From the NCBI GenBank assembly GCA_013002375.1, contig JABDJW010000217.1, forward strand, positions 1 to 14,489: a stretch of 14,489 nucleotides of DNA. Direction: 5' to 3'. The first letter of the stretch is position 1. Every line of letters starts with the position of its first letter. Both the position numbers and the translations under genes were made by a program. This DNA comes from Acidimicrobiales bacterium. GTDB taxonomy: Bacteria; Actinomycetota; Acidimicrobiia; Acidimicrobiales; SHLQ01. Shown here in pieces: positions 1 to 6,523 of the stretch. The notes beneath the pieces were generated by a model that made no database searches, was not told where the DNA came from, and saw only the letters and a list, made by a program, of their open reading frames with translations.

Positions 1-1662
1 GCCGAGCTCACCGCGCCCGAACAAGTCGACGCGGTCGCCGCCTTCGTGGCCGAGGTCGCCGGCCGGTCCGAGATCGACCGGTTGTCCACCGAGGGCCCGA
101 GCGACAAGCGCGGCGTCGCCACCGGCACCAATGTGGTGAACCCGGTCACCGGGGACGCCATCCCGCTCTACTTGGCCGACTACGTGCTGACCACGTACGG
201 CACGGGTGCGATCATGGCAGTGCCGGGTCAGGATCAACGCGACTGGGAGTTCGCCACCGCCCACGGCTTGAACATCGTCCGCACCGTTCAGCCGCCCGAC
301 GACTTCGACGGTGAGGCCTACGTCGGCGACGGTCCGGCGATCAACAGCGCCAACGATCGTCTCGATCTGAACGGCCTCGGGGTCGCCGAAGCCAAGGCCA
401 AGGCCACCGATTGGCTTGCGGCCGAGAACATCGGCACCCGCAAGGTGAACTTCCGCCTGCGCGACTGGTTGCTCAGCCGCCAGCGCTACTGGGGATGCCC
501 CATTCCGATGATCTATTGCGAGGCCTGTGGCACCCTGCCGGTGCCCGAGGATCAACTGCCGGTGCTCTTGCCCGACGACATCGAGTTCAAGCCCAGCGGC
601 CAATCGCCCCTGGTGTCCCACGAGGGCTTCCTCAACACGACCTGCCCGGGCTGTGGCGAACCGGCCCGGCGGGAGACCGACACGATGGACACCTTCGTCG
701 ACTCGTCGTGGTACTTCCTCCGCTTCGCCGACCCGACCAATGATGAGCTGCCGTTCGCGATCGAGGCGGTCCAGAAGTGGCTGCCGGTCGGCCAGTACAT
801 CGGCGGCGTCGAGCACGCCATCCTGCACCTGATGTACGCACGGTTCTTCACCAAGGCCTTGAGCGATCTGGGCTACGTGCCCAAGACCCTGCGCGAGCCG
901 TTCCAGCGACTGTTCACCCAGGGCATGGTGCGCATGGGCGGCTCCAAGATGTCGAAATCCAAGGGCAACCTGGTGGCGCCGGAGGAGATCATCGCGACCA
1001 AGGGGGCCGACGCCCTTCGGCTGGCGATCCTGCAGGTCAAGCCACCGGCCGAGAATGTCGACTGGGAGGACTTCCAGCTCGATGGCTGCTCGCGTTATCT
1101 CAACCGGGTGTGGCGCCTGGCCGTGCCCGACAGCGAGGTCGTGGGTTCGGTCCGCGAGGGCGAACCGACCGACGCCGATGCCGCGATCGATCGGGCGACC
1201 CATGCCCTGATCGCCCGGGTGACGGGCGATTTCGAACGCTGGCAGTACAACACCGCGGTCGCGGCCTACATGGAGTTCACCAACGACGTCTACCGGTACG
1301 TCCAGACCGACCAAGGTCCGCACGGCCCGACCCTCGACTTCGCGGTGTCGACGCTGTTGAAACTGCTGGCTCCCGCGGTGCCCCACCTGGCCGGCGAGTT
1401 GTGGCAACGGCGTACGGGAGGCGACATCCACGCCGAGTCGTGGCCCGAAGCCGATCCGGCCAAACTGGTGGTCGACACGGTGACGATGGTCGTCCAGGTC
1501 AACGGCAAGGTACGGGACAAGATCGAGGTCGACGCCGGCATCGACGAGGGCGCCGCGATCGCCCTGGCCCTGGGGTCGGCGAAGGTGGCGTCGTACCTCG
1601 ATGGGGGCGAGCCGAAGAAGACCATCGCCCGGCCGCCCAAGCTCGTGAACCTGGTGGTCTGA
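1..1662 (+). CDS. leuS: Leucyl-tRNA synthetase, C-terminal part (5' end outside window)
   Basis: This class I aminoacyl-tRNA synthetase charges tRNA-Leu in the cytoplasm and hydrolyses mischarged tRNA in its CP1 editing domain. The frame is open from base 1, so 553 codons of an enzyme usually near 850-950 residues are visible and the HIGH motif lies upstream. Numbering from base 1, the end of CP1 is seen (GTGAIMAVPG at about residues 67-76, then QDQRD), followed by RDWLLSRQRYWGCPIP on return to the catalytic core. Next comes a probable zinc knuckle with Cys173/Cys176 and Cys215/Cys218, then the ETDTMDTFVDSSWYF block. KMSKS is at bases 946-960. The helical anticodon-binding domain and the VVQVNGKVRDKIEV C-terminal domain follow. 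The stop TGA is at 1660-1662 and the next gene starts at the very next base. A GTG at base 46 is internal, not the start. One oddity is a Gln where a His usually precedes the editing-site Asp (bases 229-231). Confidence 0.97.
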   Translation, partial: AELTAPEQVDAVAAFVAEVAGRSEIDRLSTEGPSDKRGVATGTNVVNPVTGDAIPLYLADYVLTTYGTGAIMAVPGQDQRDWEFATAHGLNIVRTVQPPDDFDGEAYVGDGPAINSANDRLDLNGLGVAEAKAKATDWLAAENIGTRKVNFRLRDWLLSRQRYWGCPIPMIYCEACGTLPVPEDQLPVLLPDDIEFKPSGQSPLVSHEGFLNTTCPGCGEPARRETDTMDTFVDSSWYFLRFADPTNDELPFAIEAVQKWLPVGQYIGGVEHAILHLMYARFFTKALSDLGYVPKTLREPFQRLFTQGMVRMGGSKMSKSKGNLVAPEEIIATKGADALRLAILQVKPPAENVDWEDFQLDGCSRYLNRVWRLAVPDSEVVGSVREGEPTDADAAIDRATHALIARVTGDFERWQYNTAVAAYMEFTNDVYRYVQTDQGPHGPTLDFAVSTLLKLLAPAVPHLAGELWQRRTGGDIHAESWPEADPAKLVVDTVTMVVQVNGKVRDKIEVDAGIDEGAAIALALGSAKVASYLDGGEPKKTIARPPKLVNLVV

Positions 1663-2499
1663 GTGTCGGAGGCGGGTTCCGATACCAACGCCGCGTTCGT
1701 CGCGGCCGATCGATCGCCCGATGGTGATCCGTCGGGTCGGTGGATCCTGGTGCGCGGCCGGGACGTCCTGCTCGGCGACGATGGTTTCCCGGCCTCCGCG
1801 CCACTTCCACATCGGGCTCCGGTCTTTCTCGGGTATCTGCACGGCGAGGCGGTGTGGGCGGCCGAGGTCGATCAGGCTGTGCTCCAGGGCGCCGAAGCCG
1901 ACGCGCCGGCCAACTTTCGATTCGTCGATCTCTATTCGTTGCACGCCGAAGTGGGGCACGAGCAGTGGCTCGTCGGTGGCCGCGCCGTTCAGCTCGTCGA
2001 CTGGCAACGCGATCATCGGTATTGTGGCCGCTGCGCGACCGAAACCCAGCCGGCGTCGGGCGAACGGGCTTTCGTGTGTCCGTCGTGCGGCTTGCTCAGC
2101 TATCCGAGGCTGTCGCCGGCCGTGATCATGGCCGTGCACCGCGACGACGAGATCCTGCTGGCTCAAGGCGTCCGGTTCCGGGGGCCGATGTACAGCGTGC
2201 TGGCCGGCTTCGTCGAGGCCGGCGAGACGATCGAGGATTGCGTCCGCCGCGAGGTGCAGGAGGAAGTCGGTCTCGAGATCGGCCAACCGCACTACTTCAG
2301 CTCCCAACCGTGGCCATTCCCGAACTCGCTGATGTTGGGCTTCTTCGCCGAGTACGTCGGCGGCGACATCACGCCCGACCCCACGGAGATCGCCGATGCG
2401 CAGTGGTTCCGGTACGACGACCTACCCGCCGTGCCGCCGTCCATGAGCATCGCCAGCCGGCTGATCGACGAGTTCGTGCAGCGCCGCCGCTCGACCTGA
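1663..2499 (+). CDS. nudC: NAD(H) pyrophosphatase / NAD-RNA decapping Nudix hydrolase
   Basis: NudC-family enzymes cleave NAD(H) to NMN(H) and AMP and, where tested, remove NAD caps from RNA 5' ends. This 278-residue protein has the family order: an N-terminal domain, a zinc ribbon with Cys121/Cys124 and Cys139/Cys142, then a complete Nudix box at residues 182-204 (Gly182, Glu188, Arg196-Glu197, Glu200-Glu201, Gly203). Next is the NudC signature SQPWPFPNS at 214-222, which separates it from generic Nudix proteins. All the metal-binding glutamates of the box are present. The start is GTG at 1663, directly abutting the leuS stop, so translation is probably coupled to leuS; no strong Shine-Dalgarno sequence is visible. 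A hairpin with a T-run overlaps its 3' end, so leuS-nudC appears to be the end of a transcription unit. The family assignment is firm. Whether the cell uses it mainly for NADH turnover or RNA decapping cannot be told from sequence. Confidence 0.95.
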   Translation: MSEAGSDTNAAFVAADRSPDGDPSGRWILVRGRDVLLGDDGFPASAPLPHRAPVFLGYLHGEAVWAAEVDQAVLQGAEADAPANFRFVDLYSLHAEVGHEQWLVGGRAVQLVDWQRDHRYCGRCATETQPASGERAFVCPSCGLLSYPRLSPAVIMAVHRDDEILLAQGVRFRGPMYSVLAGFVEAGETIEDCVRREVQEEVGLEIGQPHYFSSQPWPFPNSLMLGFFAEYVGGDITPDPTEIADAQWFRYDDLPAVPPSMSIASRLIDEFVQRRRST

Positions 2500-2516
2500 G
2501 CAGCGGCGATCTTTTC
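2485..2516 (+). terminator. Likely rho-independent terminator after nudC
   Basis: A perfect 7-base GC-rich stem pairs CGCCGCT (2485-2491) with AGCGGCG (2502-2508) around a 10-base loop. It is followed by ATCTTTTCCCC, a short T-run at 2512-2515. The stem overlaps the last codons of nudC. It fits a terminator for the leuS-nudC unit, because the next gene has its own promoter-like box. The T-run is short, so termination may be partial. Confidence 0.5.
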
Positions 2517-2565
2517 CCCTCTCGGCCCGATTGGATTCCGATGCGTCAGGCCGGCAACTCGCTGC

Positions 2566-2571
2566 TAGCTT
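2566..2571 (+). promoter_or_regulatory. Putative -10 box (TAGCTT) for the envelope operon
   Basis: TAGCTT fits the actinobacterial TANNNT -10 consensus and ends 8 bases before the ATG at 2580. No Shine-Dalgarno sequence precedes that ATG. The spacing would place the transcript start at or within about two bases of the ATG, giving a leaderless mRNA. No clear -35 element is visible. This is an inference from position and consensus. Confidence 0.4.
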
Positions 2572-2579
2572 CGTGATCC

Positions 2580-2771
2580 ATGAGCGACGGGACTGCCGCC
2601 AACTGGCACCCTGACCCATACGGGCGGCATCAACTTCGGTATTGGGACGGGACCACCTGGACCCGACAGGTGATCCGCGATCTGTCGAGCGATGAGGCCT
2701 TCTTCATGAGCGACTCACCGTTCTTCGACATCCTCAGCGAAGACTTCGACGACTTCAACGAAACCAGCTGA
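2580..2771 (+). CDS. DUF2510 mini-protein
   Basis: This 63-residue protein consists of little more than one DUF2510 motif. Residues 9-31 carry the pattern WHPDPYGRHQLRYWDGTTWT, with its conserved W-x-PDP-x5-RYWDG-x-xWT spacing. A short tail rich in Asp, Glu and Phe follows (residues 37-63). DUF2510 is common in actinobacteria, usually at the N-terminus of larger, often membrane, proteins; its function is unknown. Here it stands alone, with no membrane segment or signal peptide. It is the first gene of a run whose next start lies 4 bases after its stop and which ends with PAP2 and PMT membrane enzymes, so a small cytoplasmic adaptor role at the envelope is possible but speculative. The ATG at 2580 is chosen because it leaves the motif intact and sits just downstream of a TANNNT box. 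Confidence 0.8.
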   Translation: MSDGTAANWHPDPYGRHQLRYWDGTTWTRQVIRDLSSDEAFFMSDSPFFDILSEDFDDFNETS

Positions 2772-2775
2772 TCCC

Positions 2776-3069
2776 ATGCCACTCACCTCGACTTCGTCGC
2801 GCCTGAGAGCCGGTTTCGCGATAGTGGTCATCGGCGTTCTGTTCGCCACCGGTTGCGCGAACGACGACCTCGAGGCCGAGCGCGCCGAGGAACTGGCTCG
2901 GACCTGCCTCAGTATCGGTGAGCGTCGTCTGGCCGACGAGCTCGATCGCGGCGCCCTCCCCGGTCCCGATCGCTTCATGGCCGCGCTGGCCGATGTCGAG
3001 GGGCGCCGCTCGGGCGCGGCGACCATCCGTGCGCTGTGCCAGCCCCGTGCCCTGGTGGACGATCGATGA
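2776..3069 (+). CDS. Small secreted protein, probable lipoprotein
   Basis: This 97-residue protein has an N-terminal signal-like stretch: Arg9 and Arg11, a hydrophobic run from about residue 13 to 24, then ATGC, with Cys27 as the possible lipidated residue. The lipobox is imperfect (Ala at -3 instead of Leu or Val), so a plain secreted or membrane-anchored protein is also possible. The remaining roughly 70 residues are hydrophilic and helical-looking, with two further cysteines (in RTCLSIGE and RALCQP) that could form a disulfide outside the cell. I do not recognise the family. It starts 4 bases after the DUF2510 gene, without a clear Shine-Dalgarno sequence. Its stop overlaps the next start as ATGA (3066-3069), so it is very likely co-expressed with the PAP2 and mannosyltransferase genes. 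Confidence 0.65.
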   Translation: MPLTSTSSRLRAGFAIVVIGVLFATGCANDDLEAERAEELARTCLSIGERRLADELDRGALPGPDRFMAALADVEGRRSGAATIRALCQPRALVDDR

Positions 3070-4055
3070 CCGACACGGTTCGCGACCTGGACGCGGCGGT
3101 CGCGCCCCGCTCGATCGTGGCCCGTCCCGCGCCGTGGACGGAGCCCGCGCTCCTCCGGGCCGTCGGGGCGTTTCTGCTCGGTTGCTATGCGGTCGGCCTG
3201 CCGTCCTATGTCTGGCTCCGGGGTGTCCCGTTCGAGCGCGAGCAAGTGCTCGTGCTGTTGTTGGTGGCGGTCGTCGGCGTGGTGCTGGTGCGCGGCGGCA
3301 GCCTGACCGACGTGCGACGGGCGGCCCGTGACTGGGCGGTTTTCGGTCTGCTCTTCGCCGCCTATGACCTGACCCGCGGGGTGAGCGACACACTGGGTAT
3401 GCCCGTGCTCGAAGCGGTGCCCATCGAGATCGACAAGATGCTCTTCGGTGCGGTGCCCACGGTCGAGCTTCAGAACCGACTCGGGCCGTTCAGCGGTGAG
3501 CGCTGGTGGGAGGGCCTGATCAGCATCACGTACGTGTCGCATTTCATCGTGCCCTATGTCCTGACCGCGGTGTTGTGGGTCCGGAAGCGGGCGACGTGGC
3601 GGGCCTGGATCGTGCAGTTCAGCACCCTGACCGTCGCCGGTCTGGCCACCTATATCCTCGCCCCGACCAAGCCACCCTGGCTTGCGTCGCAGGACGGTTT
3701 GTTGCCTCCGCTCGAGCGCACGGCGGCCCGCGGCTGGCGCCGGTTCGATCTCGAGATCGCGGAGCGCCTGGTCGACAAGGGCCAGGTCGGGGACGTCGTC
3801 AATCTGGTCGCCGCATTACCTTCATTACACGCCGCCTACGCCTTGCTGTTCTCGGTCTTCCTGTGGCGTCGGGTGGGCTGGTATTGGCGACCGGCTCTGG
3901 CTGCCTATCCGCTCGTGATGGCGTTCGGGTTGGTCATCAGCGGCGAGCACTACGTCTTCGATGTGCTCGTGGGCTGGTTCTACGTCGTCGCCGTCGTCGT
4001 CCTGTGGCACCGGGTCTCCCGACGGCCCGACGTTGCCGACTGGGTGCGATCGTGA
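3066..4055 (+). CDS. PAP2_3-type membrane phosphatase / inositolphosphotransferase-like protein
   Basis: This 329-residue polytopic membrane protein belongs to the PAP2 superfamily, in the branch resembling eukaryotic inositolphosphotransferase Aur1 (PAP2_3). Members break or exchange phosphate bonds on lipids such as phosphatidate, polyprenyl diphosphates or phosphoinositol lipids at the membrane surface. Hydrophobic segments lie near residues 32-50, 60-76, 90-102, 153-172, 183-200, 255-268, 276-293 and 297-314. The catalytic signature is present: TKPPW (201-205), PSLH (252-255, with His255) and SGEHYVFD (292-299, with His295 and Asp299 as the expected nucleophile and its partner). The start is ATG 3066, giving an ATGA overlap with the lipoprotein gene; a GTG 30 bases upstream is rejected. 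Its end overlaps the PMT start as GTGA. Two rare TTA codons flank the PSLH motif. The substrate cannot be predicted; recycling of the polyprenyl carrier used by the neighbouring mannosyltransferase is one inference. Confidence 0.85.
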   Translation: MTDTVRDLDAAVAPRSIVARPAPWTEPALLRAVGAFLLGCYAVGLPSYVWLRGVPFEREQVLVLLLVAVVGVVLVRGGSLTDVRRAARDWAVFGLLFAAYDLTRGVSDTLGMPVLEAVPIEIDKMLFGAVPTVELQNRLGPFSGERWWEGLISITYVSHFIVPYVLTAVLWVRKRATWRAWIVQFSTLTVAGLATYILAPTKPPWLASQDGLLPPLERTAARGWRRFDLEIAERLVDKGQVGDVVNLVAALPSLHAAYALLFSVFLWRRVGWYWRPALAAYPLVMAFGLVISGEHYVFDVLVGWFYVVAVVVLWHRVSRRPDVADWVRS

Positions 4056-5485
4056 CTCCGGCGGCGGGCGCAGTCGCCCCGCCGCACTCTGCCGATCCCG
4101 AATCGCTCCCGCCGCCGCTGCGGGCCGAGCGCACCCCGACGCCGCCGCCGGTGTGGTGGGTTGTGGGTTTCGTCGTGACCGGCGTCCTCGTCTCCCGCGG
4201 GTTGTGGCTGGATCGACCGAATGGGCTCGTCTTCGACGAAGTCTTCTACGCCAGCGATTCGCTCGACCTCATGACTCGTGGCGTCGAGCGAGGTTCGCCG
4301 TCGCATCCGCCGATGGGGAAGTGGATGCTCACGCCGGGACTCGCGTTGTTCGGATTCACCCCGTGGGGCTGGCGGATCGTGCCGCTGTTGGCCGGCGCAT
4401 TGGTCGCCGGCCTGGCCGCGTGGACCGGATGGCGGGCCACCGATCGAGTGCTCGGCGCGGTGATCGCCGGCCTGGTGGTCGCCGTCGACGGCGTCGCGAT
4501 CGTCACCGGGCGGCTGGCACTGCTCGACGGACTGGTCGCACTCTGGACGACCGCCGCATTGGCGATCCTCGTCGTGATGGTCCGGGCGCCACTCGATCGG
4601 CCCCTTCAGCGCCGCCTGCGTTGGGCCCTGGCCGTCGTGCTGGGGCTCGCCATCGCGACCAAGTGGAGCGCGGTCCTGCTCTTCCCGGTGGCCGGCGTCG
4701 TGATTCTCACCATCGACGCTCGGCTGCCCGCCAAGCTGGCGCGGCGATCCGTCGCCGGAGCCGCGCTCTTGCTCGTCGTATTGCCCGCGGCAATCTACGT
4801 CGGTAGCCACGCCGGGTTCTTCGCCAACTATGAACACACTGCGGCGGCTCGCCAGGCCTGCGCCGCCGGCGACTGCGGCACCGGAGCGTTCGATCGGGTG
4901 CAAGGGTTCTTGGCCCATCACGAACGAGTGGTCGACTATCACCGCGACCTCGAGCCCAGCCATTCCGATGTTGCGTCGTCGTGGTCGTGGTTGGCGCAGA
5001 CCAACGCGGTCAGCGTCTTCGAGAAACGTTGCACCGACGGGCTGGCCGAGTTCGCCACCGATTCCGATGGGGTCTGTTCGGCCGGCGACGGCGAGGCATG
5101 GGTGCTGGTGGCGGGTAATCCACTGTTGTGGGTCATGGGAACCGCCGCCGTGCTGGCGCTGGCCTATCGGGCGCTGCGCCACCGCGACGGACTTGCGCTC
5201 CTCGTCGTCGCGATCGCGCTGGGCTACTGGTTGCCCTGGGCCGTCTCGGCGCGCGCGGCCTATTCGTTCTACGGCGCGCCGCTCGTGCCGGTGATGGGCG
5301 TGGCGTTGGCGGTGGCCGTCACCGCAGTGCCGCGCCGGGTACAGCGCTGGTGGCCGGTGCTGACGCTGCCGGCGGTGCTGCTCTCGGTCGCGTTGTGGCC
5401 GGTCTGGACCGGTGGTCACCTCGGCGACGGGTGGTATGACCGCACGGTGGTGCAGACCGTGCTCACCGACGCCTGGACCGATTAG
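4052..5485 (+). CDS. Polyprenyl-phosphate-mannose--protein O-mannosyltransferase (PMT family, GT39)
   Basis: This multi-pass enzyme of 477 residues most likely transfers mannose from polyprenyl-phosphate-mannose to Ser/Thr of exported proteins, like mycobacterial Pmt (Rv1002c). The first membrane segment is near residues 35-50. It is followed by the extracytoplasmic acidic pair in VFDEVFY (Asp62-Glu63), which is catalytic in this family, and by HPPMGKW (85-91). Hydrophobic spans alternate to about residue 260. A large outer loop carries YHRDLEPSH and SSWSWLAQTN near residues 294-320, matching the HxxL...H...S.W.W pattern of PMTs. The C-terminal four-helix PMT region (YWLPWAVSARAAYSFYGAPLVPVM) completes the protein. 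The start is GTG 4052, overlapping the PAP2 stop as GTGA; a much longer reading of this frame from 3506 would lie inside the PAP2 gene. Four cysteines sit in the outer loops. The stop TAG interlocks with the stop of the convergent oxidoreductase gene. Confidence 0.9.
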   Translation: MTPAAGAVAPPHSADPESLPPPLRAERTPTPPPVWWVVGFVVTGVLVSRGLWLDRPNGLVFDEVFYASDSLDLMTRGVERGSPSHPPMGKWMLTPGLALFGFTPWGWRIVPLLAGALVAGLAAWTGWRATDRVLGAVIAGLVVAVDGVAIVTGRLALLDGLVALWTTAALAILVVMVRAPLDRPLQRRLRWALAVVLGLAIATKWSAVLLFPVAGVVILTIDARLPAKLARRSVAGAALLLVVLPAAIYVGSHAGFFANYEHTAAARQACAAGDCGTGAFDRVQGFLAHHERVVDYHRDLEPSHSDVASSWSWLAQTNAVSVFEKRCTDGLAEFATDSDGVCSAGDGEAWVLVAGNPLLWVMGTAAVLALAYRALRHRDGLALLVVAIALGYWLPWAVSARAAYSFYGAPLVPVMGVALAVAVTAVPRRVQRWWPVLTLPAVLLSVALWPVWTGGHLGDGWYDRTVVQTVLTDAWTD

Positions 5486-6498
5486 CCCTCGGTGCGCAGG
5501 GCCCTGAGTTCGCCAAGGAATTCGGGCAGGGCGTCGGCCTCGATGCGGGTGCTGAATTGCAGGCGATCGAGCAATGAGCCGTAGCGGTCGTGCACGAGTC
5601 GGGGCAACTGGGTGACCGGTCCCTGCACCGCGAACTGATCGAGGATCTCGTCGGTGATCTTGTCGGCCATCTCGACCCACTGGCCCTGCTTCGACATCGC
5701 GTTGAGTTCGGGCTGGAGACCGTCCCACCCGTGGTGTTCGAGCACGCCCGCGTAGGCCGGGGTGGAGCCGTAGAACGCCAGCTGTTGACGAATCGGCTGC
5801 GCGTTCTCAGCTCGCTCGGCGTCGGTCTCGCCGGGCACGATGAACACCGGCATCGACACGTCGAGATCGGAACGCGTCCGGCCCGATGACGCCAGCCCGG
5901 CTTCGAGCGCCGGCAACGTGATGGCCTCGAAATAGCTCGCCGTGGTGAAGGCGTGAGCGATGAACCCGTCGGCGACTTCGCCGGCCACCTCGGTCATCAA
6001 GGGGCCGACCCCGGCGAGGTAGACCTTCGGGCGGGCGAACTCGGTCATGGCCGGCGTGAACATGGGTGTCATCAGAGTGTGCTGGTAGAACTCGCCCCGG
6101 AATTGCAGGGGCGTGCCGTCGTACCAGTTGTCCCAGATCGCATGCATCGCCTGGATGAGCTCACGCATACGGGCGGCCGGTTTGGACCAGGGCATCGAGA
6201 ACCGTTTGGTGATGTGCGGCTTGATCTGGCTGCCCAGCCCGAGCACGAATCGGCCCTTGGTGAACTGCTGGAGATCGAACGCGGTATTGGCGAGGGTCAT
6301 CGGCGAGCGGGCGAACGCCACGGCAATGCCCGTGCCGAGCTGGAGTCGCTCGGTGCTGGCGCCCGCTGCGACGAGCGGCAGGAACGGATCGCTGGCCAGC
6401 TCGGCGACCATGCCGCCGTCGTAGCCGAGGGCTTCGAGGTGAGCGGCCTGGGCACCCGCGTCGGCAATGGTGGCGGGAATGGCGCCGTCGATTCTCAA
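5482..6498 (-). CDS. LLM-class F420-dependent oxidoreductase (TIGR03617-like)
   Basis: This 338-residue luciferase-like TIM-barrel flavin or deazaflavin enzyme probably uses coenzyme F420 for hydride transfer to or from an unknown substrate. Family marks are LQLGTGIAVAFARSPM (about residues 52-67), KGRFVLGLGSQ (81-91), RGEFYQHTLMTPMF (134-147), VYLAGVGPLM (159-168) and AGEVADGF (172-179). The combination with FYGSTPAYAGVLEHHGW resembles the actinobacterial MSMEG_2256 group. The start is TTG at 6498-6496: a Shine-Dalgarno GGAGA lies 7 bases upstream, no Met, GTG or TTG lies between it and the PAC2 stop, and the first beta strand (RIDGAIPA) would be lost with any later start. It is the last gene of the minus-strand operon, 25 bases after the PAC2 stop. 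Use of F420 rather than FMN is inferred from the subfamily. Confidence 0.9.
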   Translation of the reverse strand: MRIDGAIPATIADAGAQAAHLEALGYDGGMVAELASDPFLPLVAAGASTERLQLGTGIAVAFARSPMTLANTAFDLQQFTKGRFVLGLGSQIKPHITKRFSMPWSKPAARMRELIQAMHAIWDNWYDGTPLQFRGEFYQHTLMTPMFTPAMTEFARPKVYLAGVGPLMTEVAGEVADGFIAHAFTTASYFEAITLPALEAGLASSGRTRSDLDVSMPVFIVPGETDAERAENAQPIRQQLAFYGSTPAYAGVLEHHGWDGLQPELNAMSKQGQWVEMADKITDEILDQFAVQGPVTQLPRLVHDRYGSLLDRLQFSTRIEADALPEFLGELRALRTEG

Positions 6499-6505
6499 GG
6501 GATGG

Positions 6506-6510
6506 TCTCC
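6506..6510 (-). promoter_or_regulatory. Shine-Dalgarno site deciding the TTG start of the oxidoreductase
   Basis: Reading the minus strand, GGAGA (6510-6506) lies 7 bases before TTG (6498-6496). This spacing supports the rare TTG as the true start in the 25-base gap after the PAC2 gene. Confidence 0.7.
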
Positions 6511-6523
6511 GGTGTGGTCGTGA

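Noticed and set aside
3036..3065. Earlier GTG start for the PAP2 protein
   Set aside because: It would add ten residues overlapping the lipoprotein gene. ATG 3066 gives the ATGA overlap used by its neighbours, and the membrane segments do not need the extension.
3980..5728. Long open frame on the minus strand opposite PAP2 and the mannosyltransferase
   Set aside because: Its translation is low-complexity, rich in Arg, Gly, His and Pro, as expected from the complement of a high-GC gene. The plus-strand genes in the same place have clear family motifs.
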